Assembly: GCA_011050675.1 (NCBI GenBank)
Contig: DRFI01000020.1
Location: 62,001-126,000, forward strand
Origin: Maribacter sp.
GTDB taxonomy: Bacteria > Bacteroidota > Bacteroidia > Flavobacteriales > Flavobacteriaceae
Reading direction: 5' to 3'
Length of the DNA stretch: 64,000 bases
Shown here: piece after piece, positions 53,800-62,283 of the stretch
How the letters are laid out: every line of letters begins with the position of its first letter
Numbering within the stretch: the first letter of the stretch is position 1
Notes under the pieces: generated by a model
What the model was told of the DNA's origin: nothing
Database searches by the model: none
Seen by the model: only the letters and a program-made list of their open reading frames with translations
Program-made: the position numbers and the translations under genes

Positions 53800-54180
53800 A
53801 TGAAAGCAAAAAACAATTTAGGTATTTGGATGAATCATTCCGTCGCTAATTTGATTGATATAGATTCAAGAAAAGAATGTGGATCTATTGCATCTAATTT
53901 CACTTCAGACACAAAGGAAGATGCATTGAATAAGAGCGAAAACCTTATGCATAACAAAAGACAGCAAATGAATGAAAAATTCTACAATAAAATTGGAGCT
54001 CAAATTTTAAAATATAATCATATACTACTATTTGGACCAACAAACGCAAAAGTAGAATTACACAATCACTTGAATAAAGATTCACATTTCAAGAATATTA
54101 AGATAGATGTAGAATCGTCAGACAACATTACAGATAATGAACAAGTAGCTTTTGTGAAAAATCATTTTGCTAAAGTTTAG
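53800..54180 (+). CDS. Release-factor-like (eRF1/pelota domain-type) small protein
   Basis: A 126-aa protein with NNLGIWMNHSVANLIDI at the N-terminus (a GIW-[ML]DH-type strand) and HILLFGPTNAKVELHNHL at the C-terminal half, the pattern of short bacterial proteins related to archaeo-eukaryotic release factor domains. These often sit beside HPF genes, as here (2-bp gap). Probable role: ribosome rescue or inactivation during stress. The family assignment is from motif memory and moderate in strength. Confidence 0.62.
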   Translation: MKAKNNLGIWMNHSVANLIDIDSRKECGSIASNFTSDTKEDALNKSENLMHNKRQQMNEKFYNKIGAQILKYNHILLFGPTNAKVELHNHLNKDSHFKNIKIDVESSDNITDNEQVAFVKNHFAKV

Positions 54181-54270
54181 AATTCTGATAGAGAAATGTT
54201 TATTGGGTTATTCTATTCGTTGTAAGTACTATTTTCACTTCGAGTGAATTTGTGAAGTATTAGTTCTAGA

Positions 54271-56210
54271 AACAGAAACGTCCAGCAACCAAGAACGAAA
54301 TTCTACCCTCTCGGGAGGGGATTAAGGGGTGGGTGCTACGATGCTGAAGATTTCATTAAACTCCCTAACCCAAAATACCCACCCCTAGCCCCTCCCAAGA
54401 GGGGAACAAACCGTGACTATTATTTAGCATTTTAGGTACATAAGAAGAAATAGTAGTTATAGAAACAGAAGCTCCCAACAACCTACAAACTCACAAACAA
54501 AAACGAAAACCTCCCCTCTCGGGAGGGGATTAAGGGGTGGGTGTTACGATGCTGAAGATTTTATGAAACTCCCTAACTCAAAATACCCACCCCTAGCCCC
54601 TCCCAAGAGGGGAACAGACCGTGACTGTTATTTAGCTTTTTAGATAGACAAGAAGAAATACTAGTTGCAGAATCAAAAGCTCCCAACCACCAAAAAACTC
54701 ACAACCAAAAACGTAATTCTCCCCTCTCGGGAGGGGATTAAGGGCTGGGTGCTACGATGCTGAAGATTTCATTAAACTCCCTAACCCAAAATACCCACCC
54801 CTAGCCCCTCCCAAGAGGGGAACAGCTTGTGACTGCTATTTAGATTCTTAGATACATAAGATGAAATAATAGTTACAGCAACAGAAGCTCCCAACCAACC
54901 AAAAACCCACAATCAAAAACGCAATTCTCTCCTCTCGGGAGGGGATTAAGGGGTGGGTACAGCGATGCTGAATATTTCATTAAACACCCTAACCCAAAAT
55001 ACCCACCCCTAGCCCCTCCCAAGAGGGGAACAGCTTGTGACTGCTATTTAGATTCTTAGATACATAAGACGAAATAGTAGTTATAGAAACAGAAGCGCCC
55101 AACCACCAAAAAACTCACAAACAAAAACGAAAACCTCCCCTCTTGGGAGGGGATTAAGGGGTGGGTGCTACGATGCTGAAGGTTTCATTAAACTTCCTAA
55201 CCCAAAATACCCACCCCTAGCCCCTCCCAAGAGGGGAACAGATTGTGACTAGTATTTAGCTTTTTAGATCCATTAGAAGAAATAGTACTTATAGAAACAG
55301 AAGCTCCCAACCAACCAAAAAACCCGCAACTGAAAAATGAAAGTCTCCCCCCTTGGGAGGGGATTAAGGGGTGGGTGCTGCGATGCTGAAGATTTGATTA
55401 AACTCCCTAACCCAAAATACCCACCCCTAGCCCCTCCAAGGAGGGGAACAGACCGTGACTATTATTTAGCATTTTAGGTACATAAGAAGAAATAGTAGTT
55501 GCAGAAACAGAAGCTCCCAACCACCAAAAAACTCACAAACAAAAACGCAATTCTCCCCTCTCGGGAGGGGATTAAGGGGTGGGTGCTACTATGCTGAAGA
55601 TTTCATTACACTCCCTAGCCCAAAATACCCACCCCTAGCCCCTCCCAAGAGGGGAACAGACCGTAACTGTCATTTAGTTTTTTAGATATATTAGAAGAAA
55701 TAGTAGTTCTAGAAACAGAAGCTCCCAACAACCTACAAACTCACAAACAAAAACGAAAACCTCCCCTCTTGGGAGGGGATTAAGGGGTGGGTGCTACGAT
55801 GCTGAAGATTTCATTAAACTTCCTAACCCAAAATACCCACCCCTAGCCCCTCCCAAGAGGGGAACAGACCGTGACTGCTATTTAGCTTTTTAGACATATT
55901 AGAAGAAATAGTAGTTATAGAAACAGAAACTCACAACTAACTAAAAAAACACGCAACCAAAAACGCAATTCTCCCCTCTTGGGAGGAGATTAAGGGGTGG
56001 GTGCTACGATGCCGAAGATTTCATTAAACCCACTAACATAAAACACCCACCCCTAGCCCCTCCCAAGAGGGGAACAGACCGTGACTGTTATTTTGCTTTT
56101 TAGAAACATAAAAAGAAATAGTAGTTGTAGAAACAGAAGTGACAAGCAACCAAAAACTCGCAAACAAAAACGAAAACCTCCCCTCTTGGGAGGGGATTAA
56201 GGGGTGGGTG
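54271..56210. repeat. Repeat array block 2: right part of unit 6 and units 7-15
   Basis: Starts with AACAGAAACGTCCAGCAAC, identical to 52768-52786, then right end A at 54303-54335. Complete units: 54377-54543, 54585-54751, 54793-54959, 55001-55167, 55209-55377, 55419-55585, 55627-55793, 55835-56003, 56045-56210. Each is 166-169 bp with imperfect inverted ends (ACCCACCCC...GGGGTGGGTG); period 208-210 bp. The 41-bp gaps encode ATG...TAG mini-ORFs of 15 codons ending Thr-His-Pro in most copies. After the last right end the ATG is GTG, as after unit 2. Confidence 0.93.
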
Positions 56211-56418
56211 CTACGGTGTACTAATTTCAACTACAAACGCAGCTCATTATATTCTCTTTACACCTCATATATTTTTCTGACAGTTTTACGGAAACCCGTA
56301 AGAAAATGTACCATAAACTTCTTTATATTGCAGTACCAAGTAAAAGTATACTCTCCCTAATGCTTTAGTATACACTTAAAGTTGCCCACATAGCACTAGG
56401 GAATAATCAGAAAGGAGA
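56211..56418. promoter_or_regulatory. Leader region of the NACHT operon
   Basis: Contains the hairpin TTACGG-AAAC-CCGTAA (56286-56301; the same design as at 18456-18471) and a segment at 56315-56369 (AAACTTCTTTATATTGCAGT onward) about 75-80% identical to 49417-49470 upstream of the amidohydrolase gene. TATATTGC or TATCTTGC within it resembles a -7 element, so the shared block may be a promoter module. Confidence 0.5.
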
Positions 56419-58587
56419 ATGACATCAAATAAAATAGAATACATAGACAAACTATTTTTGTCTTACAACTATCAACTTGCAAAACAATCAAATCAAACAG
56501 TTAGGGTTTACACTTTAAGATATGGGATGTATCATGCTGCAGAGTTTATTCTCTTTGATAAGGACTACGATATTTCGAAAATCAAAAAAGAATATTCAGA
56601 ATTAGGCTTCGCTACCGATGTTAGAGTTCTAAAGAATATTGATGAAATTGAAGAATATCTATTTCAAGGTTTTTTTATAAAAACACCTTTAGGAAATGAA
56701 TTAAAAAATAGATATAAACATTTTGTAAATAGACAACTTCAAAATCTACCAGAAGGAAGTAAATATAAATATATAAATAGCTCATTTGATTTACTACTGC
56801 AGGACGAGTCAAAAAATATTATCGAAAACAAATTCTATGATTCAGATTTAGAAATAAATCTTATTGATAAAATCAATAGTTTATTGAGTAATATTAATGG
56901 AGCAATTTTTATAATAATTGAAGCACCTGCAGGTTTTGGAAAAACATGTACAGCAAATGAAATACTCAATACGTTTTCACCTAAAGAATGTAAACAACTT
57001 CCGTTTTTCACTGAACTTTCAAGAAATAGAGAAGCAAGGGTTTTTAAACATATTTTATTAAATGAAATTGATGAACAATTTCCAAACGGTATAAAACAAA
57101 ATATAGTAATTGAACAAATAACTAAAGGTAGAATTCCACTTATTATTGATGGCTTTGACGAATTGATTTCAAAAGAAAGCAATAAAGAAGAGGTAGAAAG
57201 TATGCTAACTACTATAATCGAGCTCTTAAAAGGCGATGCTAAAATCATTATCACATCAAGAAAAACTGCAATTTTTAATAGTGATGAATTTTTAAATTCA
57301 ATTTACGATTCCAATAATGACTTTTCACTTGCTAGATTTGAAATAAAAGAACCGAAAATTGAAAATTGGCTAGACAATGATAGAATAGAAGTTATTAATA
57401 ATGCCAAATTTCCTGTTGCTCAGGTAGCAAATCCGGTTCTTTTATCTTACTTAAGAAACATTTCAATTGATGTGCTCAAAAATTATGTCAATGAAACTAA
57501 TGATGGTGCACTAATTGATAAATATCTTGATTATCTCTTAAAAAGAGAGCAACAAAGACAAAACCTTAAATTGGATAATGAAGATCAATTAAGAATATTT
57601 AGAAAATTGGTAAGGTTCATGACTGAGTATAATATAACAGCTGAATCTAAAGATACAATTAAGGATTTCATTAAAGATTATAACCAAAAATTACTACAAA
57701 ACAGTCTCAAACAATATATAGCTGAGGAAAAACCATCCATAGAGGATTTAATTGAAACCTTATCAAATCATGTTTTTCTTGATAGAAAGCCTAATGGAGA
57801 TGTTGGAATAATAAACGACTTTATTTTTGGATATTTAATTGGTGAAAATTTAATTCTAGAAAAGTATCAAGAACATTATGAAAATTTCGAAAAAATTATT
57901 CCACAAGATTTTGCCACAAAAGCTATGGAATCATTTAAGATTCAAAGTAAAAGAAAGAAAGAAAATTTATGGGGGATATTTAATGATGAAGAATTTAATT
58001 ATGATATCGGATTTTATTTTGACTTAGATTATACTTTTTCAAAACAACCAAATCGAGAATACAAGAATTTATTCGTACTTGATAGAGAATTGTCTGATTT
58101 AAATTTTATCGAAAATTGCAGTTTTAAATCATCAGCTTTTTCTTCTATTATTTTCAATAATTGTCAGTTTGACATTAATCTATTTTTTGATACATCATTT
58201 CAAAATTGTTCGTTTTATGATTGTTCTATAATAAATCAAAAAACTAATAAACCATATAGTGATTTCGCTTTATTCACTTGTACTTCCAACAATGATTTTG
58301 TTTCGAATATTCTTAATTTATTCGAAAATCAAACGGACGAAAAAATAAAAGAAAAAACTAGCCTTTCCGAAAAAATGGTCTTAAATCATTTTTTCCAAGT
58401 TGATGGCATAAAACCAAGAGCTCGAAAATTTTCTTATATTAAAAAGTCTCTCAGTGAGTATCATGATAAAGAAATCAACAAAGTTATTGACTCATTAAAA
58501 AGCAAAAATTATCTGCATTTCAAGGATGATGTTGGCTTTATAACTAAAGAGGCAATCCATTATTTAAATCACAGTGAGAACAAATGA
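56419..58587 (+). CDS. NACHT-domain (NLR-like) STAND NTPase
   Basis: A 722-aa protein, probably a signal-transducing ATPase of bacterial immunity. An unrecognised N-terminal domain (1-130) precedes the NACHT core: Walker A EAPAGFGKT (168-176), Walker B IPLIIDGFDEL (239-249; the Asp-Gly-Phe-Asp-Glu spelling is typical of NACHT), sensor-1 KIIITSRK (275-282) and a helical/winged section. At about 551-605 are pentapeptide-like repeats (LNFIENCSF, SIIFNNCQF, TSFQNCSF). A winged-helix-like C-terminus (about 640-722) follows. Its stop overlaps the RelA/SpoT gene by 4 bp (ATGA). Bacterial NACHT proteins sense phage; the partner would be the effector. It lies immediately after the repeat array. Confidence 0.87.
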   Translation: MTSNKIEYIDKLFLSYNYQLAKQSNQTVRVYTLRYGMYHAAEFILFDKDYDISKIKKEYSELGFATDVRVLKNIDEIEEYLFQGFFIKTPLGNELKNRYKHFVNRQLQNLPEGSKYKYINSSFDLLLQDESKNIIENKFYDSDLEINLIDKINSLLSNINGAIFIIIEAPAGFGKTCTANEILNTFSPKECKQLPFFTELSRNREARVFKHILLNEIDEQFPNGIKQNIVIEQITKGRIPLIIDGFDELISKESNKEEVESMLTTIIELLKGDAKIIITSRKTAIFNSDEFLNSIYDSNNDFSLARFEIKEPKIENWLDNDRIEVINNAKFPVAQVANPVLLSYLRNISIDVLKNYVNETNDGALIDKYLDYLLKREQQRQNLKLDNEDQLRIFRKLVRFMTEYNITAESKDTIKDFIKDYNQKLLQNSLKQYIAEEKPSIEDLIETLSNHVFLDRKPNGDVGIINDFIFGYLIGENLILEKYQEHYENFEKIIPQDFATKAMESFKIQSKRKKENLWGIFNDEEFNYDIGFYFDLDYTFSKQPNREYKNLFVLDRELSDLNFIENCSFKSSAFSSIIFNNCQFDINLFFDTSFQNCSFYDCSIINQKTNKPYSDFALFTCTSNNDFVSNILNLFENQTDEKIKEKTSLSEKMVLNHFFQVDGIKPRARKFSYIKKSLSEYHDKEINKVIDSLKSKNYLHFKDDVGFITKEAIHYLNHSENK

Positions 58588-59489
58588 TTGCAGGTCTACA
58601 AATGATAGAAAAGCAAATTCATCAAAAAATAGTAGATGAATTAAATAAAATCGGTTTACTATATAGAATCTTTATTAGAATTAAAAATGAAAGTTCTATT
58701 AATGAGAAAATTGAAAGAAAAAGTAAGGAAGGAGAACCTTATGCGGAAAATGGCAAAAAAATTCAAGATATAATTGGCGTAAGAATTGTCACTTATTTCA
58801 AAGATGATGTTAATGTTGTAAAAGAGATTTTAAACAATAAATTTAAATTCATTGATGAAGAAATTGACGAACTTGAATTAACAGTATTCAAACCTAAAAG
58901 AACCAATATTATTTGTCAATTTGATGAGAATCAAATTCAAATTTTAGAAGAGGTTAGCTCGGCTTCCAAAAATTTTAATTTTAATTTGATTGACAAAACT
59001 TTTGAACTGCAGCTACGAACTATGCTTTCAGAAGGTTGGCATGAAATTGACCATAGCCTTAGATATAAATGCACAGAAGACTGGACCAAGCATAAAGAAA
59101 GTGAAAGACTACTAAATGGAATATACGCTAGTTTAGAAACTAATGATATTGCACTAAAAAATTTATTTCATGAATTATCTTATAAACATTTTAAAAGTAA
59201 AAACTGGCAAGCACTTTTAAGAAATAAATTTAGATTACAGTTCCAATTATCCGATTTAAATGTTGAACTACTAAATAAACTAAATGAAGATAATTCTATT
59301 GGAAAAAAAATTGTTAAAATTGATAGAACTGAGTTTTTACTTAAACTTTCCAATTTGGACTTATCATTACCTGTTAATTTCAATAATCTACTATATTTAT
59401 TAAATTTGATTGAAATAAAAAATGATGAAATTTCAAGAATAACTCCAGAAATAATAAAAACTATCCATAGGAATTCCCAAGAAATTTAG
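58584..59489 (+). CDS. RelA/SpoT-type nucleotide pyrophosphokinase-like protein
   Basis: A 301-aa protein with a RelA/SpoT synthetase core in the N-terminal half: RIKNESSINEK (32-42, ATP-loop type), DIIGVRIVTYF (62-72, catalytic Asp), FELQLRT (140-146, with catalytic Glu) and GWHEIDHSLRYK (151-162). The G-loop YxSxH motif expected before the ELQLRT strand is not visible; VFKPKRTNI takes its place, so the acceptor may not be GDP/GTP. There is no hydrolase, TGS or ACT domain. The C-terminal 140 residues are helical and unrecognised. The start overlaps the NACHT stop by 4 bp, so it is the likely effector: alarmone synthesis or tRNA modification. Confidence 0.83.
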   Translation: MIAGLQMIEKQIHQKIVDELNKIGLLYRIFIRIKNESSINEKIERKSKEGEPYAENGKKIQDIIGVRIVTYFKDDVNVVKEILNNKFKFIDEEIDELELTVFKPKRTNIICQFDENQIQILEEVSSASKNFNFNLIDKTFELQLRTMLSEGWHEIDHSLRYKCTEDWTKHKESERLLNGIYASLETNDIALKNLFHELSYKHFKSKNWQALLRNKFRLQFQLSDLNVELLNKLNEDNSIGKKIVKIDRTEFLLKLSNLDLSLPVNFNNLLYLLNLIEIKNDEISRITPEIIKTIHRNSQEI

Positions 59490-59650
59490 CCAATCGAAAT
59501 AATCTTCAAACCACAATCTAAAAATTTCCTGTCAATCATAATTCTTTATTATCAAATGTTAACTTTATTTAATGTTTCAATAGGGAATATTTAGAAATAT
59601 TATTCTAGTAATTGATTATCTACCTTAAAAGGAAAACGTCAATCAAATTA

Positions 59651-60151
59651 ATGAATATAAATATCATTCTTATAGCTTTCATTTTTCATTACAGCATATG
59701 TTACTCCCAAGATAGCTTCACCAAACTACCACTGGCAGCAAAAATTAACTGCCCAATGCTATTGGTTGATGATACTATTATTACTAATAATCATATTATA
59801 GCTTTAAAGGAAGATATTACAGAAGTACGTGTGATAAAAGGCAAACCTACACGAGCAACACATGACTTTTACAATCTGAGTGAAAACGGTATTGCTTCAG
59901 TCACTTTAAAGAAAAAAATAGCATCTAAAACTCAAGCTGAGCTAAATACTTTTTTCGGTTTAAATGCTAACAATAACGTTTATGTAAATGGGTATTTAAT
60001 AGAATCCGCTAAATACAAATTCGCAACCGAAAGTATGGTTGAGGTAGAATTATTGACACCTACTGCCGAAAATAGACTAAAACATAAAGCCATAAATATT
60101 TGGACATTGACACAAGATGAAAGGGTTAATGGGTGTAGCAAAAAAAATTAA
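59651..60151 (+). CDS. Secreted protein resembling a TonB-receptor plug fragment
   Basis: A 166-aa protein from the ATG at 59651, which places a signal peptide at the start (MNINIILIAFIFHYSICYSQ). The frame is open to 59612 but those residues are hydrophilic. The body (LLVDDTIITNNHIIALKEDI, VRVIKG, ENGIASVTLKKK) resembles the plug part of SusC-like receptors without plug start or barrel. It could be a decayed receptor or a free-standing periplasmic domain. Neighbours do not clarify the role. Confidence 0.6.
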   Translation: MNINIILIAFIFHYSICYSQDSFTKLPLAAKINCPMLLVDDTIITNNHIIALKEDITEVRVIKGKPTRATHDFYNLSENGIASVTLKKKIASKTQAELNTFFGLNANNNVYVNGYLIESAKYKFATESMVEVELLTPTAENRLKHKAINIWTLTQDERVNGCSKKN

Positions 60152-60348
60152 ATCTTTCCGTAAAAGCTATTAGACGAAACTGGCTCTTGCTATTTTTTCA
60201 ACCCAATATATAGCTACATAAAAAAGATTATGCCTATTTTCAATCAGTCAGGCTATTGAATTAACAGCCGTTAATCAATTGATTATTTGAATAGTCAGCC
60301 CTAATAAAGTTAAGTTTTCAGTTCAAACTTGCTATAAAAAATTACATC

Positions 60349-61590
60349 ATGAATACTTTGCTTACTCTACGGTTACACTACTTTTCGCTGTCATTGGTAT
60401 TTATGCTATGTACAACATTCACTTTCGCCCAAGACATTGAAACCAATGCCACGCCTTCTTTATTACTTGGTCAAGGAGACCAACTCCCAAGAATAAAAAA
60501 AGAACTTGTTGCCGGTAATACTGATTTGGTGGCAGCGTTAAAAAAAATCGTTGCAGAAGCCGATGCCGCACTTGATCAACCCATTGTCAACGTTGTAGCA
60601 GAAGGTGCACTGCCACCAAGTGGCGATGCACACGATTACTTTAGCTATAGCCCTTATTGGTGGCCAGATGCTGAAAATCCTGATGGTCCGTACATTTGGC
60701 GTGACGGAGTTACAAACCCTGATCGCCGCACTTCTGATGTCTCTAGGCTTGAAGCTATGAGCAAGGCAGTAACTTCTCTTGTTCCTGCTTGGTATTTTAC
60801 TGGCGATGAACGGTATGCAGAACGTGCCGTGCAGCAAATTCGTGCTTGGTATTTAGACCCTGAAACTAGAATGAACCCCAATTTCCGCTATGGTCAAAAG
60901 CGCCGTGGTCATGACTATAACAGTAGTGGTGGTATACTAGAATCTAATCGTATGGATTGGGTTGTGGATTGTGCTATCCTGCTAGAGGACTTTTCTGGCT
61001 GGACAGATAAAGACAAAACCGACCTGCGTAGTTGGTTTGGTGAATTATCTACCTGGATGGTGGAAAGTCCGGAAGGTATTGAAGAAGCTATGCAGCCCAA
61101 CAACCATGGCGCTTGGTATAATCAGCATCTTATTCTCTTTTCGCTCTATGGTGAAAAACCTGAGATTGCACGCGCTCATCTAGAACTAATGCCCGCACGT
61201 ATTTTTGGTCAGGTCTTTATAGATGGTCGCCAACCGCAGGAACTTATTCGTACAAATGCATTAAGCTATAGTATTTACGGTGCACGTGCGCTAGTAGGTG
61301 TTGCCCGCCTTGGTCGTCATCTTGACGTTGATCTATTTGCTTATCGTAGCACTGAAGGAAGAAGTATACGACTTGCAATAGATTATATTACGCCCTTTAT
61401 TCTCGGTGAAGAGGAATGGCCAGGCAATCAAATTCGACCTCTCCGTACTGGAAGAGCTAACGAGTTATATTGGAATGCGGCGCTTGGATTTCAGGAACGT
61501 GAATTTGCCACTATTCTACGAAAGCTACCGGGAGGTTCATTGCCATCACCCATTGTGCAGTTACTAGATCCTCTACCAGAAGGCTGGTAA
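60349..61590 (+). CDS. Alginate lyase-superfamily (PF05426-type, PL5/PL38-like) secreted protein
   Basis: A 413-aa protein with a signal peptide (cleavage near TFTFAQDI) and an all-alpha barrel typical of the Alginate_lyase family: YSPYWWPDAENPDGPYIWRD, NPDRRTSDVSRL, LVPAWYFTGDERYAERAVQQ, NNHGAWYNQHL (catalytic Asn-His region) and QPQELIRTNALSYS with the Tyr. Members cleave alginate or glucuronan-like uronic acids. It stands alone, far from the alginate locus. Codon use is foreign-looking: CGT/CGC for Arg and higher GC than neighbours, where AGA dominates, suggesting recent transfer. Confidence 0.82.
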   Translation: MNTLLTLRLHYFSLSLVFMLCTTFTFAQDIETNATPSLLLGQGDQLPRIKKELVAGNTDLVAALKKIVAEADAALDQPIVNVVAEGALPPSGDAHDYFSYSPYWWPDAENPDGPYIWRDGVTNPDRRTSDVSRLEAMSKAVTSLVPAWYFTGDERYAERAVQQIRAWYLDPETRMNPNFRYGQKRRGHDYNSSGGILESNRMDWVVDCAILLEDFSGWTDKDKTDLRSWFGELSTWMVESPEGIEEAMQPNNHGAWYNQHLILFSLYGEKPEIARAHLELMPARIFGQVFIDGRQPQELIRTNALSYSIYGARALVGVARLGRHLDVDLFAYRSTEGRSIRLAIDYITPFILGEEEWPGNQIRPLRTGRANELYWNAALGFQEREFATILRKLPGGSLPSPIVQLLDPLPEGW

Positions 61591-61741
61591 AACTTGCTTG
61601 TTCTAAAAATCTATACGGCCTCCATTTTCTGGAAAGCACAGATTTTGAAAGCATATGACACTGAAAAAGTGAATTAAAAAAATGGCTGTAAATCGTCAAA
61701 AGAATTAAATTTAATTGCTATTCACCTCATCATCAATCATC

Positions 61742-62278
61742 ATGAAAAAAACAATCACACTTATTACCTTCCTCCTATTTACAACAACTTGTCTTTTCTC
61801 CCAACAAAACAAATTCATTGACGACTCCATTGAGCGTTTAGAAAATTCACGCAAATACTTATTATTGGTCGCCGATATGATGCCAGAGGAAAAGTATGGG
61901 TATAAAGCAACAGATGAGTCTTTGAGTTTTTCAGAGAACTTAATGCATATTGGGTATGCGCTAGATTGGCACAGTCAGTCGCTCATAGGCAATCGAGAAG
62001 CACGCGTGTACCAAACGGATACCGTTTTTAAACCTGCCAACAAAACAAAGGCCGAAATGATGGCTCGTATAGACCAAACGTTTACCGAAGCCATTGCGCT
62101 TTTACAAGATGTTGAACCTGCACAACTAGATATGGAGTTAGACTATTTTGGATCTACCAGAAGTAAGCGACAAATTTATATGCTATTGGCAGACCATATT
62201 ACACACCACAGGGCACAAATGCTGGTATCTATGCGATTAAATGGGCTGGTGCCGCCTAGGTATGTGCTATATCAATAA
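61742..62278 (+). CDS. Secreted DinB-like four-helix protein
   Basis: A 178-aa protein from the ATG at 61742, giving a signal peptide (MKKTITLITFLLFTTTCLFS). The DinB/YfiT fold has a metal triad: His in LMHIGYALDWHS and the DHITHHRAQ helix near the C-terminus. The superfamily includes thiol-dependent transferases, but the secreted members common in Bacteroidetes have unknown substrates. The GC-richer base use of the preceding gene continues into part of this one. Confidence 0.8.
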   Translation: MKKTITLITFLLFTTTCLFSQQNKFIDDSIERLENSRKYLLLVADMMPEEKYGYKATDESLSFSENLMHIGYALDWHSQSLIGNREARVYQTDTVFKPANKTKAEMMARIDQTFTEAIALLQDVEPAQLDMELDYFGSTRSKRQIYMLLADHITHHRAQMLVSMRLNGLVPPRYVLYQ

Positions 62279-62283
62279 GAGCC

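Noticed and set aside
54271-56210. Possible CRISPR array
   Set aside because: The period is about 208 bp, the repeated ends are inverted and GC-rich, and the parts between them are also conserved, so there are no short unique spacers. No cas gene is present.
50957-56210. Replication origin or iteron cluster
   Set aside because: No initiator gene, DnaA-box set or AT-rich unwinding pattern accompanies the array, and the units are inverted-repeat elements far longer than iterons.
56033-56230. Minus-strand 65-codon ORF with a transmembrane-like segment
   Set aside because: It runs through the last repeat unit and reads the repeat ends (PSQEG and PSWEG) as protein; composition follows the repeat, not a gene.
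56139-56360. Plus-strand 73-codon ORF before the NACHT gene
   Set aside because: It begins in the repeat middle and crosses the right end and leader; no independent coding signal.
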